From Glandiceps talaboti (taxonomy: Eukaryota; Hemichordata; Enteropneusta; Spengelidae): a DNA stretch of 64,000 nt. The notes under the pieces are model-generated. The model was not told where the DNA came from. It searched no databases and was given only the letters and a program-made list of their open reading frames with translations. Location of the stretch: assembly GCF_964340395.1 (NCBI RefSeq), contig NC_135554.1, positions 13,273,251-13,337,250 of the forward strand. Direction: 5' to 3'. The translations under genes were made by a program, and so were the position numbers. Position 1 is the first letter of the stretch; every line of letters starts with the position of its first letter. Shown here piece by piece: positions 53,397 to 64,000 of this stretch.

Positions 53397-53613
53397 TACT
53401 GTGAACCTAGATATTTTTGCTACTAGAAAATTTTGTACAGTCTTGAGCTATTTCTTAAAGACTTTTTAAAACTAATTTCCAGACTGGTACATTGTTTTCA
53501 TGTTTAAAAAAAAGGCTTTTCTTATTTTTTTGTTTTTCTTTTCTTTTTTTTGCTTTCCAGCAAAATAAGCCAGAATAAATCTTTTGTGAAAATTTTCCAG
53601 GTTTACAGTATCG
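53397..53613. mobile_element. Dispersed element D, copy 2
   Basis: TACTGTGAACCTAGATATTT at the left and AATTTTCCAGGTTTACAGTA at the right, so the ends are inverted repeats. The interior matches 38027-38245 (GCTAGAAAATTTTG, CAGACTGGTACATTG). Confidence 0.77.
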
Positions 53614-53814
53614 TGTCACGCAATATTATAGTCGTGTGTTCGTTTATCTAGCCTGTTTATATCTCGATTTGTGTTTTTGCCTTGCTGTCTCACAAACAAA
53701 CTGTAATGATAGTAATGGCAAGCAATTAATTCAACCACACCTCCGTCAACATGTCTGTCTGTTTGTATTATGATGAAGACTCATCTGTGACGGTGATTAG
53801 TTCCATATAAATTA

Positions 53815-54003
53815 AAACTTTGTACTGCACCAAAATACTTTCGATCTGAGTCCTCAGGTCTGCTTCTATTGTCGAGGACAATATTAATGAAGTCACACAT
53901 GTCTATTAACAATGCGTGACTTCACATCCCTGAAGAAGACCTGAAGACTCATGTCTATAGCTAGAATTTATCCAAGTATTTTGATGCAGTACAAAGTTTT
54001 TTT
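53815..54003. mobile_element. Foldback element, arms ~50 bp
   Basis: AAAACTTTGTACTGCACCAA and AATACTTT then TCAGGTCTGCTTC are inverted as GAAGAAGACCTGAAGACTC and AAGTATTTTGATGCAGTACA then AAGTTTT. The inner part GAAGTCACACATG pairs with GCGTGACTTC. Confidence 0.7.
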
Positions 54004-54264
54004 AATTTATTTGTAGGCCTGTTTGTAGATATTTACATAATATTCCGTATATGTAAATTATGCCCCTCTTGTGCTCATCTCTCAAAGAGACACATGTACA
54101 GATTGACTTCATACTGGCTTCATTTGAATATGGTCAATTTAGGCTGATGTATGCTAACACTCCCCACTGCACTGTGACCAATCAGTTTGAGTGTAGGTTA
54201 AAACTCCCCACTGTGACCAATCAGTTTGATTGCACTGTTTCAAACAAATCAGCTTGAGAGTTAA

Positions 54265-54354
54265 CCTGGAATCTGTGTGGATTGGGATTTCAAATTTGCT
54301 TGCTCAATGATTTGAAAGTAAAATTTAAAATCCCAATTGGCACAAATTCCAGGC
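54265..54354. repeat. Short inverted repeat (90 bp)
   Basis: CCTGGAATCTGTGTGGATTG then GGATTT is inverted as AAAATCCCAATTGGCACAAA then TTCCAGG, with a 30-40 base loop. Confidence 0.75.
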
Positions 54355-56404
54355 TATTTGAGAGTAACATTTTCAAACAACATTATTTGTTAGTCGTTGC
54401 TAGCGATACCCACAGTTTGTGAGACAAGAGAAACAAAAGCGTAGATTGCGATGTAAAGAGGCTATCTTACATCAAACATGCATGCAGCAAGTGTCAGCAA
54501 ACTTTAATCTCTGTATGTGATGTGAGGTGCAATAAAGAAAAACTCCTGAATAGTCATGTCAAAAGCATTACACTACTAAATTTCAACTGGTCATTTGCAG
54601 ACAATGAGTCTTGTCTAGTCTTATTTCTATAGCTACAGAGAATGTTATTGTACTTAAGATAAAATGTGTTGTACATTCTCATCCCAGAAAGGAAAAATCA
54701 CAAGGGAATCGTTCATGTTGTGATATCGTTCATCTTGTCATGTTAGACAATAGACAGAACAAGTTTGCGTTTCTTTGTGATTAAATTGAATTAAATTTAA
54801 ACAAAATTGTAAAAAAAAAAAAAAAAAGGAAGATAAAATATGTCATGATTCAAATCTAATTAATTCAAAAATTATATTGAGATGGCTGAATCAGTTGCCT
54901 GTTCTTGTACAAAAAATAGACGGAAAAAAGAAAAAAAAGTAGACTTTAGAAACATTTCAGCACATTTTGGTGAATTTGTTGATACTTTATTCTATTACAT
55001 TGGAAGCAACTATTGTGTATCACTCTCATTTTAAACTTTGAATCTTACCTTCCCTAAATTTCAGCGTGATTTGCATTGTATTATAGAAAATATGTCACGT
55101 TTGCAAAATGTCGATTGGCTCTATGAGTCAACTCTTAATTATACACTTTAATTGCCTGGCTGTGGAGGTGCTCGTTGACATCTATGACCCCCCCCCCCCC
55201 CCCCCCCCCCGGCAATAACTGTTTTTATAACATGTGACATTCTCTGCCAAGTATTGTCTCCTGAGTCAAAGCTAATCACCATGCTACTGTAATAGTACCC
55301 TAGGGAAAATAGAAAACCAATACTAATATTGCCCTCTGTATGCAAATTTAGGTCACTAGAGGTCAGTAGTCCATACCACATAATATGATCTAAGCCAATC
55401 ACTGATGGCTATATGAAAACGATGTGTTATAACATCAAATACTCCTGAACAGTATATTTTTAAACAAATAGAATATTGTTGTAAAACAATTTTGAAAAAT
55501 CACCTAAATGAGTAAAGGTTAGATATATTTGATTAAGGATATTGTGTTTCCAATTCAACTGTATTATACCCACCCTTTCCCTTTGAAAGATTTCTCCATC
55601 CAACACCTGACCATAAAGGATAATATGTAAATTACATAATCACAATATTCAAATGACATGACAGATGGAATGGGATATCATATCTGTGACCTAGAAATCC
55701 AGCTCAGTTTTCCTGTAGCATACTGTAGTGGGTCAATGGAGTGCTTTCATTTTAAAAATCAATGAGTCTTAACCTATTATTAAATTCGGGTAAAGACAGT
55801 GTTAAATATTGAACGAGTCTAGTTGTAGTGTTCCGATTGTCACTCATCATTTGAAGTGTCAGATACATGATCAGAAATAAGTAAGTGAGAAATACATTCT
55901 CATTAACATAAACATGGCTAATACTAACAATCAGTGGTCAATGGTTCAAAAGAAGTGGCTTTTTCTCTCCCTCTCTCCTCCCTCCCCTCCCCTCCAAAGA
56001 TGGCTAAATGTCTCCAGGGTATTGGTAACCATAGTAACAACACAAAATGACTGCTGTGACCTTACTTACATAGGTCAGTAGTTCAAAGATATGTTCCTAA
56101 ATTAATGATATTGAAAGTTTTTCAAGGGTTGCAAAAAAAATAGTGTTAGTTAATATGCATTTATTAATACAAGAACTAGTTTTTAGCATATTTTCAGTCC
56201 GAATCACTGCCACGTTCAAATTGAAAGTCAATGAGAAGATTATTAAGTTACATGTACAACAATTATTTTTGTCTTCATCACATTTGCACGTTCTTCACAA
56301 GAATGTCTATGTAGCAAAGTTTTGGAAGAATTAATTTTTTTCTGTAATGTGTTGTGATTATGTCATCTTATAAACACAGTGTTGAAATATTTTTTTTTAA
56401 ATGA

Positions 56405-56778
56405 CAGTTTCATTACCCCCCTACTCACACTAGCACTGTATTGTACCATAGCACACACATGAATTAACAGTTAAATTACCCCCTCCTTACACAGGCACTT
56501 TGTTGTACCATAGCACGCACATGAACGGACAGTTTCATTACACCCTCCTCACACACACACATAATTTGACAGTTCCATTACTATTTCCTCACAATTACAC
56601 TATGTTTTGCCATAGCACAACACATAAATTGACAGTTTCATCACCCCCTCCTCACACACACACTTTGTTGTACCATAGCACACACATACATTGACAGTTT
56701 CATTACCCCCCCCCACACACACACATGAATTGACAGTTTCATTACCCCCCCCCCCCTCCTCGCACACACACACTTTTG
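56405..56778. repeat. ~70-bp minisatellite with (CA) blocks
   Basis: Repeated GACAGTTTCATTACCCCC, CTCACACACACAC and TTGTACCATAGCACACACAT, about six irregular units. Confidence 0.85.
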
Positions 56779-57289
56779 CTTTGTCCATATCTGCACATTT
56801 CAATTGAGACATCAAAACTGATACAACAAACATATCTGATGTGACATTTTTTGCTTACATACGTAGTAAAGTGGAAGAAATTAGCCAGAAATTTGTGAAA
56901 CTATATAATTACTAGCTGGGATTGTAAGGGATTTATTATTTTTTAAAAGAGTTATGTATAAAGTATCATTATGATAATGTATATAAAAAAAATTATAAGA
57001 TTACTTTGTACTTCAATCTATCCTGTGTCTCTTACTCAAGTCAGATTTGTCGCAATGCCATATTAGTATTGGAAAACATATTTCTAAGCATTTGTGACCA
57101 AATGAATAAATAACACAAATTAAATAAATACACAAATAAATAAAATATAGTTACAATGACTGCATTGTGTCTTTTGTCTTGTTTGTTTGTTTGTGTGTTT
57201 GTGTGTTTGTTTGTTAGCTATGTGTGTGTTGGAAGTGTGAAGATGTGTAAGTTTTTATTTACTACGAGATGCTTCTTTTCTAGTGCTAA

Positions 57290-57560
57290 AGTCTGACATT
57301 CTGTATGTGTATATGTGTTGTGTGTGCAGGTGTATGTACGCGTATATGTACATGTATGTGTGCATGCATGCCTATGGCTGTGTGTGTGTGTGTGTATGTA
57401 TGTGTGTGGCGTGCCTATGGCTGTATGTGTATGTATGTATATGTATGTGTGCGCGTGCATATGGATGTGTGTGTATACGTATATGTATATTATGTGTGCT
57501 TGTGTGCATATGGATGTATGTGTTTGTGTGTGTGCTTGCATGGATGCATTATGTATATAT
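57290..57560. repeat. TG/TATG-rich low-complexity tract
   Basis: Alternating GTGTGTATGTATG with two copies of TGCCTATGGCTGT (57368 and 57413) and two of GCATATGGATGT (57457 and 57506). The open frames here are low-complexity artefacts. Confidence 0.85.
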
Positions 57561-58037
57561 ATATGTATATAATGTTCATGAATGAACTCGGATAGATGGA
57601 AGTAGAAGATGAGTGTAACATTAGAAGGGGTACACCATTTGATTTTTTTTTGGGGGGGGGGTTGGAGGATTTTTGGAGAAAAAAAATTTCCTGACCATGT
57701 CAAGACAAAAAAAATTGTTACCAGGGTATGAGCTACAAAAGAATTGTTGTGCTGTACAAGTGCACAAACTAGCTACAAAGTCCCTCAATCAGCACAACTC
57801 TTCATCCAATCAGTGAAAGCTAAGTACTGTAGTGACATGTAAGTGTATAAGTAGCATCCTCAGCGGACAAATATACCATATTTGGCCATTACGTAAGTGC
57901 CCCAGTGAACACTAACTTCATGGGGGGACTGTGAATTTTAAATTATATCTCATGCATCTCAGGACTTCGAGAGTAACGACTTCGACTATACTGTGAGTGG
58001 AGGTGTAAATCGTAACGATATCGTATAGGAACTAGAC

Positions 58038-58207
58038 TATGGTGAAAGCAGCTAGATGTTTTTATTTACCTCTGTTTCCATGGTTGTGTGTCGTTTGCAT
58101 CTCGTCGTTTTTGGTGATCGCCGCCTTCCCATCAATCGGAACAAAAAACCGACACAAAACGATGGAATATAGAGGTAAATAAAGATATCTAGCCGCTTTC
58201 ACCACAT
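58038..58207. mobile_element. Foldback element (170 bp)
   Basis: TGGTGAAAGCAGCTAGATGT then TTTTATTTACCTCT is inverted as AGAGGTAAATAAAGATATCT then AGCCGCTTTCACCA. The middle is GC-richer (GGTGATCGCCGCCTTCCC). Confidence 0.8.
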
Positions 58208-58261
58208 CAGCTGATCAACTTTATTAATTTATTAAAGATCTTACCAATGCCACACTCTAAT

Positions 58262-58290
58262 CATAGACCCTCCAACGTGGAGGGTCTATG
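58262..58290. repeat. Short dispersed palindrome, full form
   Basis: CATAGACCCTCCA, a 3-base spacer (ACG), and TGGAGGGTCTATG: a 13-bp perfect stem. A shortened form is at 37780-37801 in the AT-AC intron. Confidence 0.85.
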
Positions 58291-58394
58291 CTCTAATCAT
58301 TGGTGTACAAATACAGCATACTTCGCATTCTTTTGTCTGGTAACTGCAATTGGTAAGGCGGAGATGTTCCACAGGGCGATAATCAAGATGATGC

Positions 58395-58793
58395 AAGGCC
58401 TAAAAAATATTTAAAAAATGTTTGGTTCCGGTTACCCGACCCCCACCTAGCTTTTCAATGCCGACCCAAAACTTTTTTTACGTATTCGAGAAAAAAATAA
58501 TAAAATTGTAAAAATTGTGTGAAGTCTCACGAGATATAGAGGATGTGGAAACTGACGTCAACTTAAAAAAAAGAAAGACAAAAAAAAACCTGTTCTTCCA
58601 ATCTGTAATGGCTGTACATCTGATAGTAAATAATCAACAATAGAAATACAAAGACCATTTGGAAACAATGGAAAACCTGAACTAGCCACTTCCACAGAAA
58701 ACAATATATAATGAAATAAATTAAAACATCTACCTACCCCACCTATTCTAAAATTGAGCGTAACTGGAACCATACAATTTTTTTTATTAGGCC
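58395..58793 (+). mobile_element. Dispersed element A, copy 5
   Basis: AAGGCCTAAAAAATATT then TTTGGTTCCGGTTACCCGAC on the left; GCGTAACTGGAACCATACAA ... TTAGGCC on the right. All internal blocks of copy 1 are present. It is the only copy outside the FCHO gene. Confidence 0.82.
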
Positions 58794-58943
58794 AAAGTCC
58801 AATGACCATGTTACATGTAAAAAGTCACATTTGCATATATATACGCGTACGTGTATGTGACCACAGACTAATCTGTCGTTGGTCCACTTATGTAAGCACT
58901 CGCTACCAACAACCCCCCCCCCCCCCGAAAAATAAAAAGATAA

Positions 58944-58981
<38 letters not shown>

Positions 58982-59398
58982 AATAAATAAATAAAATATA
59001 TATATATAAATTTAAAAAACCCATTAAATTCTAATTAATTATAGTATACAATCCCCCCAAAAAACACACAAATAAAAAAAAATTAAAAAAAAACACCAAA
59101 TAAAACCCAAACAAAACATTATTATAGAGCTGATTGAAATGCATTGCAAAATGTGTTGACGTCTAAAATATTTCATCATATATTGTATACATAATAAGTT
59201 TAATGTTCGTTCGTGTATGAGGACGGCTTTTTTGTCACAATTAGTGTACTATATGCTACACTAATTACATCACTTTAAGGGCTTATAATGGAAAGCCTTG
59301 GGCCCAAACATCATTTATATGCCTCTAATGTTGCATATGGTGAAATGAAAAATAACGCCATTATACTTGAACTTTTGTATTAAACTCCGATCCATTTG

Positions 59399-59735
<337 letters not shown>

Positions 59736-60118
59736 AGTACTAGTAGTGAAAGTCTGATATGGGAGGGAGGTATAGAGAAAGAGAGAGAGGAGTGAATAAA
59801 TAAATAAATAAATGTAAAGAGTCGAGGAGAAGACAAGAAGAAAGAAAGAAAGAAAAGGTTGATTTAAACAAGTCGACAGACTAAGCTTACGTCCACATAT
59901 CTGTTATAATTCAGGTATTGTATACATTATGAAACAGTCATCAATAATCGCGATTATTTTGTTCACTTATTTGTTGATATTTTAATTTCTGCTCAAATCA
60001 TTCAATGGCTTCTATCGGCCATTGATAGTCAAGTCAAAGACGTCTACATGGTCTAGTGAATGATAAATGTACGCTGATCATTGTTATACACGTAATCGTA
60101 CGAGGCACGTGAAACTTC

Positions 60119-60546
60119 ACATATCATATCTCGATCCAATCTGATTAAAATCCGATGTAGATATCGGCTAATCGTTCATTGCTATTTTACCTTCGTTATT
60201 TTGCCTGAATTGACCTTCGTGGTACATGTTTACGTTTTTATACTGATCGCCCGGCCCCCTCTAGAGGACCAAGTCTGATCCCCCCCCTACGCAGAACTTC
60301 AGTATGGTTTAAAGCCCACCGCTCGCTGCCACCAAGCAAGTTTGAAATGCATTCATGACTATCGATCGAGATAAAAACGTAAACATGTACCACGAAGGTC
60401 AAATAACGAAGGTAAAATAGCAATGAACGATTAGCCGAGCGACATCTACATCGGATTTTAATCAGATTGATCTCGATCGATAGTCATGAATGCATTTCAA
60501 ACTTGGTGGCAGCGAGCGGTGGGCTTTAAAGCATACTGAAGTTCTG
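60119..60546. repeat. Nested inverted duplication
   Basis: Segment A (60128-60240, with AATCTGATTAAAATCCGATG and GACCTTCGTGGTACATGTTT) is inverted at 60370-60480. Segment B (60293-60373, with AAAGCCCACCGCTCGCTGCC and GAAATGCATTCATGACTATC) is inverted at 60470-60546. The order is A, spacer, B, A', B', so an inverted copy of a B-A unit has been joined to a rearranged one. Confidence 0.8.
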
Positions 60547-61101
60547 GGTAGGGTTTTGCTTAAATATAACCCTCCCCGATTCCTTCGGGCTAGAAAGTGA
60601 CCCTCCCTCTGTTTCCCACTGAAGACATCCTAAAGTAAACAATGGTTGATAACAAAGTGTAGAAGTACACTGTTGTGAGTTTAAACAGAGGTCGAAACTC
60701 GAAAGAAGACACGTCTTTCGCAATGAGTGAACCAGCGCGATCACAGAAACAAGTGTAATTTTTACCCCTTTCGTATATAGTTGGTTATGTACGTCAATAT
60801 TGACGACATTATCGACATTTTATTGTAATCTGATAGAAATATTCTGAGACATAACTCGGGAAACAAATGCCTGTGACACTACAGTACACTACACTACATT
60901 GCAACTTTCACGGCAGCAGATTCAAAACAGAACTGCAAATGAGCACTGCCCTGATAAACATTTCCTTCTCCCATTTCACCTCTCCCAATCTAGGTATACT
61001 CATTCATTACCATTTCACCATCATTCACCGTGCCACCACGTAATTCGACATATCTTCTGTTCCAAAATATATTTATATATCCACTATTTAACGCATTAAA
61101 A

Positions 61102-61111
61102 CAACAACAGC

Positions 61112-61142
<31 letters not shown>
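61102..61142. repeat. (CAA)n microsatellite
   Basis: About 13 CAA triplets with one CAG. A (TTTA)n tract follows at 61229-61268. Confidence 0.9.
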
Positions 61143-61143
<1 letters not shown>

Positions 61144-61238
61144 AGAATTACTCTGGATATACCATTCTATTCTTCTGAATTTTAAATTTACATAAATTAT
61201 CGTTTTTAGACGTCTTAAGACATCTCAAAATGATACTT

Positions 61239-61269
<31 letters not shown>

Positions 61270-62404
61270 CTTTATTTATCCGCGGTAGCCTTTCCAAGGA
61301 GGACGCGACAAAAAAGACAAAAAAGATATCACAATCATAAGACACAATTGTGGTACATTAAAAAGACAAGGAAAAGAAAATTCGACAAAAGAATATCACA
61401 TAATATATACATACTTATAAAGATTTTAAAATTGATTAAAATCTTTAAGGAATTTTCATGGGAAATCTTAAAAGAGTCTACTTTTGACGATACCTTTTTC
61501 CCGGCTTCTCCCCTTTCCCACCCACCCACTCAGCTGACTTACATGTTTTCCGCTGAAGCACTCCGGGTTGTTTAACCCCTCAAGCGACCAATACAAAAAC
61601 CTCCCACCGAGAAATCGTGTAAGAATGTTTTTGCACGAACATCTTATGACTTAGTCTTGCTGCTAGACGTTCGGGCTTTCTTTCGATGCTATAACCATGG
61701 AAGTAGAAGGCGCCATGCTATAACTATAAGCGAACGAAGTTCGCATGTGAGGGCCTGTTCCATCCTCGATAGCGTTGTTCGGCTGTATGTCGTATTTTAT
61801 CGGAAGAACATCCGAGGGCTAGCTGATAGACTACTTATGACTATGACTGATGAGTATTCTATAACTAAAACTGTTAGTGTTGAAGGTCTCAGTAGTTACG
61901 CAATGCTAAATTTACAATATATTGTAAATAACTAGAGGAGCTATCTAGCATATAAAACAACCGAACAAATACGACGTAGATATATTATGTTGGCATGACG
62001 ATGCTTATGTAACACCGCCCCCCCCCCCCATGGTTAATGAGTGTTGTCATATAGTGTGAGGCCCGGGTGTGAGGACGTGTCATAGTTTGGTGTATGCTAT
62101 AATGCTGTGTTAAATGTTTTCCCTAGTGTTTTTGTATTAAAGATTGTATGTATAGTGTAGCAAGGTTGTCGTACGTAAATAGGTTCTTTTTAGACTAAAT
62201 GTATCTGAAATAGTGTCTGGGACTCAGAACTACCAGGAATACAATGCCTTACCAGATCGGAGGGCGGTTGTCCCTCCCCCACACTATAATGTAATGATTT
62301 TGTTTGCATTGGTACATGGTATAAAAATAACCACATCCTGCAGGCAGCTGAAGGCCTTCTGACTGACTTCCTTGACGGTAACAACCAATAACATAGGGAG
62401 CTCT

Positions 62405-62412
62405 TGACGTCA
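62405..62412. promoter_or_regulatory. Palindromic CRE (TGACGTCA) upstream of the right-edge gene
   Basis: A perfect cAMP-response-element palindrome 430 bases before the start codon at 62845. It could mark the promoter of that gene, but a single 8-bp match is weak and the start site is not visible. Confidence 0.35.
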
Positions 62413-62844
62413 TAATCGTAACAACGTGGGTGATTCGAACTTGGGTATGTACGTATAATGGGCTGTCAAATTTGTCGCACTCATTAGGTCACTTCTCAAA
62501 AAGAATTGACTATGTTAAGAATATATTGGCAAGACAATGTTCAGTGAATTCCCAATATAACTGAACCTGCCGTTATTGTACCATCATTTGAGCATTTGTA
62601 TTGTTCGAAATTTCGCATGCTCTCACGAGCGCTTGCGTCATTGTTCCAACAGCAGGCTGTCGCAGACGAATCGAATCCAGAGTCGAATCAAGTTCTCCAT
62701 ATCAACGTTTGGAAAAAAAAAATATTGCCATGTAATGATGATGTATTCAAAATCTTAGTCAACGTATCGAAGTGTGAACTTGTGAGGAAACGGAGCTAGG
62801 CTCCTTATTCTCACATCCCAAAATATTATTTTTTAGCGAACAAA

Positions 62845-63256
62845 ATGAGTGAAAATGGTTCAGACGATAAAACGCCAGAAGAAACGCAAACGGAAGATGC
62901 TAGTATCGTGACTGAATTGCCAATGATTGAAATTATCACCAAAGACGATAAGAAAGTAAGCAACGGTGCAACTGCCAATGGTGTTTTATCAGCCGAATCT
63001 AGATCTGTGAGCAAAGTCAAGACCGATTCAGGTAATGTTCGAAGTCGTAAAAGTTCGGTGGCGGGGATGGGTGGTAGTGGTAGTAGTGGTCATAGCCGAA
63101 GTGGTCGAAGGCTGAGTGTCGCCGGTATGTCAGCAGGCTCTGGCGTTCAGCTGCAAGGTCGACGACGAACGTCTTTGATCGGCGACGATATATTCGGGGG
63201 TTCCAGCGAAATGATCGGCATAAAACTGTCTGCCCATCATTTTGACTCGGACTCAG
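62845..63256 (+). CDS. First coding exon of an unidentified Ser/Arg-rich protein (partial gene)
   Basis: ATG in AAAATGAG context opens 137 codons plus one base, ending at donor CAG|GTAAGA (phase 1). The residues are acidic and polar at first (MSENGSDDKTPEETQTEDAS), then Gly/Ser/Arg-rich. Two copies of R-K/R-X-S-V-A-G-M occur (68-75 RKSSVAGM and 88-95 RRLSVAGM), followed by RRRTSLIGDDIF (106-117). These are basophilic-kinase-type (PKA-like) sites, so this is likely a phosphorylated, disordered N-terminus. TTATTTTTTAG at 62826-62836 looks like an acceptor eight bases before the ATG, so a 5' untranslated exon may lie upstream. I cannot name the family because the folded part lies beyond the window. 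Confidence 0.72.
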
Positions 63257-64000
63257 GTAAGAATAATCACAAGAATTTTGCATGCTTGCATGTATATGAG
63301 TTGTGTGAAAGTTTTATCACATTCACAGTCCCTCTAGGCTAGCTAGGCGCTATCGTGATAGAGGGACTGTGGTTTTCAGCTCAATTCAACATGTTCAATA
63401 TTCTTGTAGATTTATTACATGTAAGACAATTTCTTTGTCTTCTCAGACTGAGACGGTGTCTGTTGTCAGTGTCTGTGTTGTCTTATTATGTGTGATTAGC
63501 CAATTATTTACATAACAATAACATGACATACAGTTAGAAGCTCATTTTTGACTGGATCTTACACACATACATCAGTACTGGTCACTATCATAATCATGAA
63601 TTCTGTTGAAATTTGGCATGTATACTAGTGTCGTCATCCAAAAGCATTATTTTTAATTATAATTTGTTAATTTTTTTTTTACTTGCTGGTTGTAATAATT
63701 TGACTGATTTATTCCTGTTTTTTGTTGAGAGTGCTGATAAATTCAACATGATGCAACATTCAATTTCAAGTCATTAACTATGTACAGTTTACAAGCAGTT
63801 GAGAGAATGTAACCCATGTGGGGAAGTCATGGCAAGGTGATGGTCCAATGATTGATTTGTGTCATAACCCCTTTTGTAATCTTAAGGATATCTCAGACGC
63901 AAACAATGACATTTACCTGAACTGTCATTCAGCAGAAACAATACAAACTCCTGGAAACTTTTGCATTGAATAGAATTATTGATTTATAGTTACTGTAAGG
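63257..64000 (+). other. Intron of the right-edge gene
   Basis: Begins with GTAAGA and runs to the window end without a visible exon. It contains one small hairpin, CACAGTCCCTCTA (63324-63336) and its exact inverse TAGAGGGACTGTG (63359-63371), with a 22-base loop. Confidence 0.6.

Noticed and set aside
54883-55035. Short ATG frame MAESVACSCTKNRRKKEKK in good Kozak context
   Set aside because: Only 50 codons, the Lys run comes from an A-rich tract, and there are no neighbouring exons or conserved motif.
61657-61935. 92-codon open frame in the intergenic region
   Set aside because: No domain, no promoter or poly(A) context recognisable; length is possible by chance.

Overview
This is a eukaryotic, AT-rich window from a bilaterian animal. 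Genes are split into small exons with GT-AG introns. The introns and intergenic DNA are full of tetranucleotide microsatellites, minisatellites and short inverted-repeat elements. Long introns, many copies of the palindrome TACATGTA and invertebrate-like divergence of the proteins suggest a marine invertebrate such as a mollusc, brachiopod, hemichordate or cephalochordate. The sequence alone does not let me choose among these.

Layout. (1) 80-607, plus strand: the last two exons of a gene that starts left of the window; its product ends in a transmembrane segment. (2) 2943-4256, minus strand: an intronless gene for a type II Golgi sulfotransferase of the heparan sulfate 3-O-sulfotransferase (HS3ST) type, with unusual residues at the co-factor and catalytic positions. 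It lies between (CAGA)n arrays on its left and (CTGT)n arrays on its right. (3) 7891-50224, plus strand: a complete FCHO1/FCHO2 (F-BAR domain only) gene. I reconstruct 25 coding exons (906 residues) in one consistent frame, from the F-BAR domain through a polybasic, Pro/Ser-rich linker to the C-terminal mu-homology domain. A TATA-less promoter with ETS, NRF1 and YY1-like sites precedes it, and poly(A) signals follow at about 51.06 and 51.22 kb. (4) 51.2-62.4 kb: a gene-free stretch of foldback elements and simple repeats. (5) 62845-63256, plus strand: the first coding exon of a gene running off the right edge, encoding a Ser/Arg-rich disordered N-terminus that I do not recognise, with a palindromic CRE upstream.

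Main discovery: intron 13 of the FCHO gene (37604-38755) appears to be a minor-spliceosome (U12-type) AT-AC intron. It has the decamer ATATCCTTTT at its 5' end, TTCCTTGAC as branch site, and AC at its 3' end 11 nt after the branch adenosine. The reading frame continues only with the AC end; an AG two bases later gives an immediate stop. A weaker GT-AG alternative exists and is recorded.

Second observation: the F-BAR exons 4-5, 6-8 and 9 are separated by long (ACAT)n and (TATG)n arrays of alternating orientation. In the pre-mRNA these could pair around each exon group. Three acceptors (exons 2, 5 and 7) have (ATTG)n tracts next to them, which supply repeated branch-site-like TTGAT. Several dispersed inverted-repeat families recur across the window, and two of them contribute roughly half of the AT-AC intron.

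The genes have no evident joint pathway. FCHO proteins nucleate clathrin-coated pits at the plasma membrane, while the HS3ST-like enzyme would act on glycans in the Golgi.
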